Positions 1-7,147 of a stretch of 12,125 bases of DNA are shown piece after piece (positions within the stretch are counted from its first letter, which is position 1; each line of letters begins with the position of its first letter). The DNA is from JAFGHJ01 sp964631335. Its GTDB lineage: Bacteria; Hydrothermota; UBA3072. A program made the position numbers and the translations under genes. The stretch covers positions 1 to 12,125 of the forward strand of contig CAZVXD010000065.1 in the NCBI GenBank assembly GCA_964631335.1, in the 5' to 3' direction. The notes below the pieces were generated by a model, which ran no database searches, had not been told where the DNA came from, and saw nothing but the letters and a program-made list of their open reading frames with translations.

Positions 1-614
1 TTCTAAAGAAACTCAATGAATATGATATGGTCTGTGGCTGGCGTTATCAAAGAAAAGATCCTTTATCTAAAAGAATCGTCTCTAAAACAGCTGGCTTTTT
101 AAGTAGATTTTTTGTCAATCCTGGCATTCACGATTCTGGCTGTACTTTAAGAGCTTATAAAAGAGAATGTTTTGAAGACCTAGATATCTATGGAGAAATG
201 CATCGTATGATTCCAGCCTTAATCAAATGGCGTGGTTTCAAAATCACCGAGGTTAAAACTAAACACCGTCAACGAAAATTCGGCAGAACTAAATATACTT
301 TCACCAGAACTATTAAGGGTTTCTTAGATATGCTAGAAGTCTGGTTCTGGCGAAAATATGAAAGTCGTCCTCTTCATATTTTTGGTGCCTCAGGCTTTCT
401 AATCTCATTCCTTTCTTCTATTCTTGGCATCTATCTCATTATCAAAAGAATCTTTTTTGATTATCAACTCTCTGATAAAATTTGGCCTTTGGTAGCTGTC
501 ACGGGTCTATTAGTAGGAATCCAATTTGTAGTTTTTGGCCTCCTAGCTGATTTAATAATCAAAAGCCGTCAGAGAAAAAACTTCTACAAAATTAAAGAGA
601 TCGCTGAAAAATAA
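1..614 (+). CDS. Polyprenyl-phosphate sugar synthase-like GT2 glycosyltransferase, C-terminal part (5' truncated by window edge)
   Basis: The reading frame is open to the left edge: codons from base 3 read LKKLNEYD before the first ATG at 27, so that ATG is internal and the gene starts outside the window. The visible roughly 200 residues match the C-terminal two thirds of DPM1/GtrB-like GT2 enzymes, which move a sugar from a nucleotide donor to polyprenyl phosphate at the cytoplasmic membrane face. Family signatures seen are GWRYQRKDPLSKR just after the edge, DSGCTLRAY (132-158), GEMHRMIPA (192-218) and FGRTKY (279-296). Two hydrophobic helices follow at about 375-443 and 483-560, then a basic tail, as in GtrB-like proteins that carry a membrane anchor. 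The GT-A nucleotide-binding part with its DxD motif would lie in the missing segment. GC content is about 35%, clearly above the genes downstream. The family call is solid; the sugar is unknown. Confidence 0.9.
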   Translation, partial: LKKLNEYDMVCGWRYQRKDPLSKRIVSKTAGFLSRFFVNPGIHDSGCTLRAYKRECFEDLDIYGEMHRMIPALIKWRGFKITEVKTKHRQRKFGRTKYTFTRTIKGFLDMLEVWFWRKYESRPLHIFGASGFLISFLSSILGIYLIIKRIFFDYQLSDKIWPLVAVTGLLVGIQFVVFGLLADLIIKSRQRKNFYKIKEIAEK

Positions 615-615
615 A

Positions 616-1647
616 ATGAGAATCTTAATGATTGCCCCCACGCCGTTTTTTTCCGATCGGGGCTGCCACATAAGAATATTAAACAGTTTCCTGGGATTAA
701 GAAGAGAAGGTCATAAAATTGTTATCTTAACCTATCCGATAGGCAGAGATATAAAAGGAGTTAAAACTTCGAGAGTATTTAACTTACCAGGATATAAAAA
801 AACAGAACCTGGTTTTTCTCCTTATAAACCGTTCTTAGATTTATTCCTATTAATAAAATCTTTATTTGGATTAAAAAAAGGAAAATATGATTTAATTTAT
901 GCTCATCTTCACGAAGGAGCATTAATCGGAATCATCCTCAAAAAATTTTTTAAGAAAAAGGTTATTTTTGACTGTCAAGGTTCATTAATCGGAGAGCTAT
1001 CATCACAAAAAGTAATTAAAAAAAATGGGCTATTAGCTAAAACAATTTTTATTATTGAAAAGTTTATTACAAAAAATGTTGACGAAATAATTACCAGCAA
1101 TGATCCTTTAAAAAAATTCATAGAAAAAGAAATAAAAGTAAAAGTCCCTATAAAAATAATCAAAGATCTCCCAGACAAATCTCTTTTTAATCCGCGAGTA
1201 AAACCGGCAAAAATTAATTTGCCAAAAAATAAAAAAATCGTTGTTTATTTGGGAGGACTACAAAAATATAAAGGGATCGATTATTTATTAAAAGCTATCC
1301 CTAATGTAGATGAACAATTTCATTTCCTAATAATGGGTTATCCAGTAGAGAGATGTCAAAAAATAGCAAAGAAATTAAATATAGAAAACAGGATAACTTT
1401 CACTGGAAAAATTCCCTATGAAAAAGCTTCTTCTTACCTTAAACTTGGAGACATAGCAATCTCTCCTAAAACTTTGGAAAGTAAAGAAGCTAATGCAAAA
1501 ATCTATAATTACATGGCAATGAGTTTACCCATTGTTTGTTTTAACACTCCAGAAAATAAAAAAATATTGGGCGTGAAAGGAATCTATACTAAATATAAAA
1601 GTCATAAAGATTTGGCTATCAAAATTAATGAAGGGTTAAGAAAATGA
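616..1647 (+). CDS. GT4-family glycosyltransferase (GT-B fold)
   Basis: A 343-residue cytoplasmic GT-B enzyme expected to transfer a sugar from a nucleotide donor to a lipid-linked acceptor. The N-terminus has the glycine-containing acceptor-side motif PTPFFSDRGCHIRI (residues 8-21), followed by VIFDCQGSL (116-124). The C-terminal domain starts near YLGGLQKYKGIDYLL (211-225), the usual donor-domain entry strand and loop. At the place where GT4 enzymes normally carry the E-x7-E donor motif it has AKIYNYMAMSLPIV (294-307), with Asn in the position of the second Glu. GT4 subgroups with a (G)K-x-x-NYMA variant are known, so this need not mean loss of activity. The ATG at 616 begins one base after the upstream stop codon and has no clear Shine-Dalgarno. 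A second ATG at 628 would cut into the first beta strand. The stop overlaps the next start as ATGA. Substrate not predictable. Confidence 0.9.
   Translation: MRILMIAPTPFFSDRGCHIRILNSFLGLRREGHKIVILTYPIGRDIKGVKTSRVFNLPGYKKTEPGFSPYKPFLDLFLLIKSLFGLKKGKYDLIYAHLHEGALIGIILKKFFKKKVIFDCQGSLIGELSSQKVIKKNGLLAKTIFIIEKFITKNVDEIITSNDPLKKFIEKEIKVKVPIKIIKDLPDKSLFNPRVKPAKINLPKNKKIVVYLGGLQKYKGIDYLLKAIPNVDEQFHFLIMGYPVERCQKIAKKLNIENRITFTGKIPYEKASSYLKLGDIAISPKTLESKEANAKIYNYMAMSLPIVCFNTPENKKILGVKGIYTKYKSHKDLAIKINEGLRK
1644..1647 (+). promoter_or_regulatory. ATGA stop/start overlap (translational coupling site)
   Basis: The start codon of the second GT4 gene (1644-1646) and the TGA stop of the first (1645-1647) share four bases. 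Such overlaps normally couple translation of the two genes by ribosome re-initiation. AAGGG at 1631-1635, eight bases upstream, is a weak possible Shine-Dalgarno. Confidence 0.75.
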
Positions 1648-2741
1648 AAAAAATAAAAGTAGGTATTGATGCTAGAACATTATCCGAAAAAGGTGGAGTA
1701 AGAAGATATGTAATCAATTTGGTTAATAATCTTTCGAAAACAAAAGAAATAAACTTATTCATTTTTTACAATAACAAAAATTTAATCGGGACATTTAAAA
1801 AATGTAAAGAAATAGCCCTTTTCCCACATTATAAATCTTTGCTTCCTATTTATGATTTATTCGTTCTCCCTTTCTATTGTAAAAAAATGAAAATTGATAT
1901 TCTTCATTTACCAAAAAGCTCTTGTAATTTTTCCAAATCATTTAAAAAAATTACAACTTTACATGATCTAATACCAATCACACATCCAGAAACAGAAAAT
2001 AAACTAAACTGGCTTTATTGGAAACTAAATTTTTGGCTTGCATCTAAGTTTGCCGATAAAATTATCACGGACTCTACTTTTTCAAAGGAGCAAATAGTAA
2101 AAAAATATAACCTCGATAAAAATAAGATAGATGTTGTTTATCTTGGTATTGATAAGAAAACCAGAAAGGCAAGCAAAAATGAAATTAAACAAATCAAAAA
2201 AAAATACGGCTTAAAAAATAAATTTTTACTTTTTGTCGGGACCATTCAGCCAAGAAAAAATATTGCAAGGTGTATAGAAGCAATTATCTTATTAAGAAAT
2301 AAAAACAAGAATAAATTCGATTTTGTCATCGCCGGAAGAAAAGGATGGAAGGTAAACTTAAAATTATTAAATAAGAAATTTGTCAATATTCTTGGCTTTA
2401 TCCCTGATAAGGATCTTAAGCTACTATATAAATCTGCCGAAGCCCTACTTTATGTTTCGCTAAATGAAGGTTTTGGTTTCCCAATTATTGAAGCCCAATC
2501 CTACGGTTGCCCAGTGATAACATCAAGCGTTAGTTCGATGCCAGAAATCGCAAGTAAGGGAGCAATTTTAGTTAACCCTTATAATGTTAGTGAAATTAAA
2601 AATGCTATAAAAAAAATAAGTGAAAATAAAAATATAAAAGAAAATACCATTAAGGAAGGCTATAAAAATATAAAAAGATTTTCTTGGGAAAAATGTGCAA
2701 GGGAAACAATCAAATGTTACAGAAGTTTATTAAAACAATAA
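1644..2741 (+). CDS. GT4-family glycosyltransferase, mannosyltransferase-like (GT-B fold)
   Basis: A 365-residue full-length GT4 enzyme of the type common in O-antigen and capsule loci. It shows IDARTLSEKGGVRRY (residues 8-22, acceptor-side glycine loop), HDLIP (107-111), STFSK (144-148), the donor-domain strand LFVGTIQPRKN (196-206), a complete E-x7-E donor motif EGFGFPIIE (275-283), MPEIASKGAILVNP (299-312) and the C-terminal RFSWEKCA (345-352). This motif set is typical of enzymes assigned as mannosyl- or rhamnosyltransferases, but the actual sugar cannot be read from sequence. It overlaps the preceding gene by four bases (ATGA), which implies translational coupling, and ends three bases before the next start. 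A run of nine A residues lies at 2196-2204 inside the gene. No membrane segment or signal peptide is seen, so it should act at the cytoplasmic membrane face. Confidence 0.93.
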   Translation: MKKIKVGIDARTLSEKGGVRRYVINLVNNLSKTKEINLFIFYNNKNLIGTFKKCKEIALFPHYKSLLPIYDLFVLPFYCKKMKIDILHLPKSSCNFSKSFKKITTLHDLIPITHPETENKLNWLYWKLNFWLASKFADKIITDSTFSKEQIVKKYNLDKNKIDVVYLGIDKKTRKASKNEIKQIKKKYGLKNKFLLFVGTIQPRKNIARCIEAIILLRNKNKNKFDFVIAGRKGWKVNLKLLNKKFVNILGFIPDKDLKLLYKSAEALLYVSLNEGFGFPIIEAQSYGCPVITSSVSSMPEIASKGAILVNPYNVSEIKNAIKKISENKNIKENTIKEGYKNIKRFSWEKCARETIKCYRSLLKQ

Positions 2742-2744
2742 AAA

Positions 2745-3863
2745 ATGATCACTAAAAAAACAAAAATTTTATTTTTGTCGTCAGTGATTTGGAATTTTTA
2801 TAAAGCAAGGCCTCAAGAATTACCGACTTCTTTATCAAAATATTTTGATTATGAATGTATCTATATCGAGCCTATTGTTTATAAAGATTTCAAAACCATT
2901 CGTCTGAAAAACCTATCAAAAAACAAAACTGATTATGTAAAAATTATTAAACGAAAGAGCAACCTAAAGAAGGGCTCAGTTTTATTTATATACGAGAATT
3001 TAAATAATATTTATCAAATTATAAAAAACAAACCAGATATAATTATTTCGAATGACCACTTGATGAGTTTTTTACCATGTGTTTATTGCAAAATTATTGG
3101 AAAAAAGTTTATTTTTGATCATATTGATAATTGGGTACAGGTAGAAAAAAATAAACTTCTCAAATTTTATCTTAAGAACATTTTTTATCCTATTGTAGGG
3201 AAATTTTCTTTTGCCATAACAAATACTTCTCACTATTTAAAAGAATTAATGAAAAAATACAACAAAAGAAATTATTTAATTCCAAATGGGAAATCTCTCA
3301 AGGATATAAAAAGATTTAGAAATCCTAATTTCCATCAACAAAAAAAAGCTGTATTTATTGGCAGCTTAAGAGATTGGTATGATTTTGATCTGTTAGTAAA
3401 CGTTTTCAAAAAGTTCCCAAAAATAAAGTTAGAAATTTACGGAACAGGAAAGATGTACAATCATATTAAAGAAAAAGTTAAAACTATTAAAAATATTAAG
3501 TTAATGGGGTCGATTAATGGGGCAATGGTACCAAGACTAACTGCAGAAAGTTTATTTGGGATATTACCATTGAAAAATAATAATTTAAATAAGGGTACTT
3601 GTCCTATTAAATTATCTGATTACTGGGCAGCAGGTAAAGTTGTTATCGCTACACCAACCTGTGAATTGTTAAAAATTGGCAAAAATTGCTGTTTGTTTGC
3701 TGGGACAAAAGATGAATGGATAAAACAGATAAAAAAAATTGTTGAAAATAAAAATTTACGACAGAGAATGGGTAAATTATCTTCTGAAAAAATAGATAAA
3801 ATTTACAACTATAAAGCTATCAGTACAAAATTCAACAAAATTATAAAGTCTATTCTAAAATAA
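2745..3863 (+). CDS. TuaH-like glycosyltransferase (GT4-type, GT-B fold)
   Basis: A 372-residue protein with the layout of TuaH-like and related GT4 enzymes. Near the N-terminus is WNFYKARPQEL (residues 16-26), corresponding to the W-x-x-x-x-x-RPQ-x-L motif of that group. Next come FDHIDNW (124-130), IPNGKSL (179-185), the donor-domain strand FIGSLRDWYDFDLL (204-217) and CPIKLSDYWAAGKVVIAT (286-303), the counterpart of the usual PxKLxEYLAAGKPVVAT. The normal Glu is Asp here, a conservative change. TuaH of Bacillus acts in teichuronic acid synthesis; only a general role as a sugar transferase in this surface-polymer operon is inferred. The start follows the previous stop after three A residues without a Shine-Dalgarno, and the first codons contain a run of seven A (2754-2760). 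The C-terminus has no extension. The acceptor and donor are unknown. Confidence 0.85.
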   Translation: MITKKTKILFLSSVIWNFYKARPQELPTSLSKYFDYECIYIEPIVYKDFKTIRLKNLSKNKTDYVKIIKRKSNLKKGSVLFIYENLNNIYQIIKNKPDIIISNDHLMSFLPCVYCKIIGKKFIFDHIDNWVQVEKNKLLKFYLKNIFYPIVGKFSFAITNTSHYLKELMKKYNKRNYLIPNGKSLKDIKRFRNPNFHQQKKAVFIGSLRDWYDFDLLVNVFKKFPKIKLEIYGTGKMYNHIKEKVKTIKNIKLMGSINGAMVPRLTAESLFGILPLKNNNLNKGTCPIKLSDYWAAGKVVIATPTCELLKIGKNCCLFAGTKDEWIKQIKKIVENKNLRQRMGKLSSEKIDKIYNYKAISTKFNKIIKSILK

Positions 3864-3871
3864 AAAATAAA

Positions 3872-5155
3872 ATGCTAAAAAAATTATACGGAATACATAA
3901 AGAAACAATTCATAATTTTTTTTGGAGGGCACTACAAACAATCGGAAAAGAAGGAATTACCTTCATCATTTTTGTATTTTGTGTAAAGCTTTTAGTACCT
4001 TACCAATTTGGTATTTACAACTATATCCTTACAATTATCTTTTTCTTAATAATGTTTGGGGACTTTGGTATTTCAACGGCAACTTCTAAATATGTTGCGG
4101 AGTACAATGCTGTAGATAAAAATAAGCTAAAATCGGTCTTATTTAATTCAATCTTAATTGTCTTAAGTCTAACAGTTATTATAACAATCCTAACTTTAAT
4201 TTTTGGCCCTTGGTATCTTAAAGAAAAATATATTTACATTTTATACCTTCTCCCGCTAATTTTTCTTGCCCCGATGACTTCACTTTATGATGGAATCTAT
4301 CGTGGGCTGAAGAGGTTTAAAAAACTAGCAGTTATTTCTCTAATTATTGGTTCCATTTCCTTAGGCTTTATTTATTTTTTAATTAATACTTATGGCTTAA
4401 TCGGTGCATTAATTAGCCAAGATCTATTTTACTTCTTACTATTACTATCACTAGGAATTGGTTATAGGGAATTTACTCTGAAAATAAACAAAAAAATTAT
4501 GGGGGAGATTGGGAAATATTCTCTATTAGTTGGCTTATCTACCCTAGGCTACTTTTTGTATACAAGAGTAGATATTATTGTCTTAGGACAGTTTGGGCTA
4601 ATTGAACAAATTGGTTATTACGAAATAATTAATAAAATTTTTGTCTTAGTGCTATTACCCGTAACCATACTAGGGACTGTCGTTGCTCCTAATTCAACTA
4701 AAAATTTTGCAATTAAGAAGTTTGGATATATTAAAAACAAATTAATAAAAGAGTCCTCATTATTATTTATTTCGGGTTTATTTGTAAGTTTAATAAGCTT
4801 CATAATACTCCCGTTCATCTTTAAAATCTTTTTAAGTGAATATGATCTTTCTCTCTTAACAAAAATTCTAAATATTATACTTTTATTGGTCCCCCTCAGA
4901 TTCTTTTCAACCTATATTAGTGTTGGTTATATAACTTCTTCAGGACGAACCGCAATACTTACAAAATATCTGATTATCTTTGGGATAGCTAACTTGATAC
5001 TGGACATCATCTTGATTAATTTAATAGGATTCATCGGTGTTATCTACGCAACACTGTTCACTCAAATCTTATTTATCATCTTTAAAGACTTCCTAAGCTT
5101 TATCCCCTGGATATTCAAAAATGCCAAAATTAAAAAAATAAAAGAAGCTTATTAA
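3872..5155 (+). CDS. Wzx-type oligosaccharide flippase (MOP superfamily)
   Basis: A 427-residue polytopic membrane protein with about 12 hydrophobic helices (roughly residues 27-45, 50-66, 88-111, 120-140, 152-172, 175-197, 215-240, 248-272, 295-322, 328-350, 362-384, 385-406), the size and topology of polysaccharide flippases. Family landmarks are VPYQFGIYNY (42-51), GDFGISTATSKYVAE (63-77), YDGIYRGLKRFKKLAVI (139-155) and YTRVDIIVLGQF (230-241). It is expected to move undecaprenyl-pyrophosphate-linked oligosaccharides built by the neighbouring glycosyltransferases to the outer face of the membrane. Its place among GT4 genes supports a Wzx-like role over a MATE drug pump or MurJ. The ATG lies eight bases after the previous stop in an A-rich spacer with no Shine-Dalgarno. 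A T8 run at 3916-3923 falls at about codons 15-18. No matching Wzy polymerase is in the window. Confidence 0.93.
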   Translation: MLKKLYGIHKETIHNFFWRALQTIGKEGITFIIFVFCVKLLVPYQFGIYNYILTIIFFLIMFGDFGISTATSKYVAEYNAVDKNKLKSVLFNSILIVLSLTVIITILTLIFGPWYLKEKYIYILYLLPLIFLAPMTSLYDGIYRGLKRFKKLAVISLIIGSISLGFIYFLINTYGLIGALISQDLFYFLLLLSLGIGYREFTLKINKKIMGEIGKYSLLVGLSTLGYFLYTRVDIIVLGQFGLIEQIGYYEIINKIFVLVLLPVTILGTVVAPNSTKNFAIKKFGYIKNKLIKESSLLFISGLFVSLISFIILPFIFKIFLSEYDLSLLTKILNIILLLVPLRFFSTYISVGYITSSGRTAILTKYLIIFGIANLILDIILINLIGFIGVIYATLFTQILFIIFKDFLSFIPWIFKNAKIKKIKEAY

Positions 5156-5156
5156 A

Positions 5157-6425
5157 ATGAATATATTACAGTTATCTTTAAATTTAAATTTAGGCGGAAC
5201 AGAGAAAACATTACAAATATTCTCAAAATATTTAAAAAGGCAAGGGGCAAAAGTCACCGTAGCTGCATTTAATAGCACTGGACCGCGTAAAAACATTATA
5301 TTAAAGGAACATATTCAGGTTTTTAATCTGAATAAAAATTTTAATGAATTAAAAAAGTTAATAGAAAAAAGGCGAATTGATATCGTACATATTCATAGAT
5401 CTAATAAAAATGCTTTACCAATAATTAAATTTTTAAAAGAAAGAACTTCCGTTAAAATTGTAGAGACTAACGCTTTTGGAAAAATAACTAAATCCCCTAC
5501 AGAAAATCTTGTTGATTTAAGAATTTTTGTGAGTATCTTCTGTGCATATAGATTTATGAAAAGATATAAAATAAGAATCTCTGACTTCCTAAAAAAGAAT
5601 AGAATAATCTATAATCCTATTGACTTTGATGAAGTTTTCAATTGGAAGAAAAAAGATATTCTCGCTTATAAGAAAAAAATTGGGATAAGGGCTACTGATT
5701 TTGTAATTGGCAAATATGGCAGAAAAGATTATTTAAAGTTTGGTGATATATGCATAGAAATGTTCCCCTACCTAATCAAAAAAGTTCCAAACATAAAATA
5801 TCTGATAATTGGCCTTCCGGACAATTTAAAGAAAAAGGCTATCAAGCTAAACGTCTATTCTCATATTATAGAGTTAAAGACTATTATTCAGCCTAAAGAA
5901 CTCTCTAGATTCATCGCCACTTTAGATATATTAGCACATAGTTCGCTTATTGGAGAATCATTCGGATGTGTTTATAGTGAGTCAATGGCCCATAAAAAAC
6001 CAATCGTAACAAATTCAACGCCATTTTTGGATAATGCTCAGATAGAAATAGTAGAAGATGGCGTTAATGGAAAAATTGCTAATACTCCACAATCCTTCGC
6101 AGCATCCATTGAATATTTATTAAAAGATAAAAACTCTTATTTAAAGATAGCAAATAATAATTTTAATAAAGTAAAAAAATTTTATGAGGCTAAGATTCTA
6201 ACTAACGAGCTTCATAATTTCTATAAAGAATTATTATCCGGCCATCATAAAAATAAATATTTAATCAGTGAAAAGGATCTAAAGATGTATAATGATAATT
6301 ATTCTAAAAAAGCTTATGAGTTAAAACCAAAAGCCTTATACCACACTCTACGTTATTTCACTATGAAAAAGATTGAGGGCTTTAGGAGGAAATTTCTTTC
6401 AATCAACAAAATAAATGAAAAGTAA
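5157..6425 (+). CDS. GT4-family glycosyltransferase with C-terminal extension
   Basis: A 422-residue GT-B enzyme. It has the acceptor-side glycine loop NLGGTEKTLQ (residues 11-20), DIVHIHRS (75-82), IIYNPIDFD (150-158), a degenerate donor-domain loop GKYGRKDYLKFGD (185-197; Arg and Lys of the GR-x4-K signature are present, but the following Gly is Phe), the intact E-x7-E motif ESFGCVYSE (267-275) and DNAQIEIVEDGVNG (292-305). It should transfer a sugar to the lipid-linked glycan at the cytoplasmic membrane face. Beyond the normal end of the fold (about residue 360) it carries some 60 extra residues, rich in Lys, Tyr and Asn, which I do not recognise. The gene starts one base after the flippase stop and overlaps the methyltransferase by 11 bases, so it is firmly part of the operon. 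Substrate unknown. Confidence 0.92.
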   Translation: MNILQLSLNLNLGGTEKTLQIFSKYLKRQGAKVTVAAFNSTGPRKNIILKEHIQVFNLNKNFNELKKLIEKRRIDIVHIHRSNKNALPIIKFLKERTSVKIVETNAFGKITKSPTENLVDLRIFVSIFCAYRFMKRYKIRISDFLKKNRIIYNPIDFDEVFNWKKKDILAYKKKIGIRATDFVIGKYGRKDYLKFGDICIEMFPYLIKKVPNIKYLIIGLPDNLKKKAIKLNVYSHIIELKTIIQPKELSRFIATLDILAHSSLIGESFGCVYSESMAHKKPIVTNSTPFLDNAQIEIVEDGVNGKIANTPQSFAASIEYLLKDKNSYLKIANNNFNKVKKFYEAKILTNELHNFYKELLSGHHKNKYLISEKDLKMYNDNYSKKAYELKPKALYHTLRYFTMKKIEGFRRKFLSINKINEK

Positions 6426-7143
6426 AAACTACAAAAAAATAATCAACAAGTTGAGTAAAAATGATAGGGTACTCGACATAGGAGGGTGGGAAAAACCTTT
6501 CAATCGAGCTAACTATGTTATCGACATTATGCCATATAAAACTAGAAAAATAAAAAAATCCTATCCCCCAAACATGAGAGAGTATTTTTCTAAAAAGACT
6601 TGGATTATTCACGATATTAAACATCCTCTTCCGTTTAGAGATAAGGAATTTGATTTTGTAGTCTGTGGTCATGTATTAGAAGATATAAAAGACCCCGTAT
6701 TTTTATGCGAAGAGTTAATTAGAGTCTCTAAAGCAGGTTATATTGAATTTCCAAATAGAGCTTATGAAATGAGAACTTCAGTTGAGGCTTATCCGAATTC
6801 CCACCAATATGTAGGTTATAATCACCATAAATGGTTCATTGAAAAAAGAGGAAATAAATTAATATTCATCCCTAAGAGATGTATGTATTCTGTTATGAAA
6901 ATCCTTAGATGTAAAAAAGTAAAAAATAAATTTGTAGGTCTCTTTTGGAAAAATAATTTTTCTTACGAAGAGTTATTTTTTAATTCTTATGATCAAATTA
7001 TTAAAGAAGCATTATCTTTTAGATCTAGGAATGACAATATCCCCTTGAAAAAATTATGGAGAAGATACTTATTAACTAAACCCTTTATGAAAATCAGAGC
7101 TAAAATAAATTGTCGAATATCAAATCTATCTATAGAAGAATAA
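6415..7143 (+). CDS. Class I SAM-dependent methyltransferase (Methyltransf_11-like)
   Basis: A 242-residue protein with a Rossmann-type methyltransferase core. Motif I is VLDIGGWEKPF (residues 19-29), the DIGG-x-x-x-P variant of the SAM-binding loop, and acidic motif II is YVIDI (34-38). HDIKHPLPF (66-74), FDFVVCGHVLEDIKDP (79-94) and YIEFPNR (109-115) cover the middle strands and the post-core region. A His-rich YVGYNHHKW (132-140) follows and probably belongs to the acceptor side. The placement after four glycosyltransferases and a flippase suggests methylation of a sugar or chain end of the surface glycan, but this is inferred only from context. The ATG at 6415 is the earliest possible start in this frame, since TAA stands directly before it, and it overlaps the preceding gene by 11 bases. 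An AGGAGG at 6384-6389 is 25 bases away and too far to serve as its ribosome-binding site. Confidence 0.9.
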   Translation: MKSKNYKKIINKLSKNDRVLDIGGWEKPFNRANYVIDIMPYKTRKIKKSYPPNMREYFSKKTWIIHDIKHPLPFRDKEFDFVVCGHVLEDIKDPVFLCEELIRVSKAGYIEFPNRAYEMRTSVEAYPNSHQYVGYNHHKWFIEKRGNKLIFIPKRCMYSVMKILRCKKVKNKFVGLFWKNNFSYEELFFNSYDQIIKEALSFRSRNDNIPLKKLWRRYLLTKPFMKIRAKINCRISNLSIEE

Positions 7144-7147
7144 TCAT

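Noticed and set aside
27..29. ATG at 27 as the true start of the first gene
   Set aside because: Codons from base 3 are open, and the protein would lack the whole nucleotide-binding half of a GT2 enzyme. The gene is cut by the window edge.
975..1178. Short reverse-strand open frame within the first GT4 gene
   Set aside because: It lies fully inside a well-supported gene, is low-complexity and hydrophobic as expected from the complement of Lys-rich AT-rich codons, and has no start signal. The same holds for the reverse frames at 4618-4818, 5093-5296 and 6403-6672.
6384..6390. AGGAGGA inside the third GT4 gene as a ribosome-binding site for the methyltransferase
   Set aside because: It lies 25 bases before the ATG at 6415, and a TAA directly upstream of that ATG rules out an earlier start in the same frame. 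It is most likely only Arg-Arg codons.
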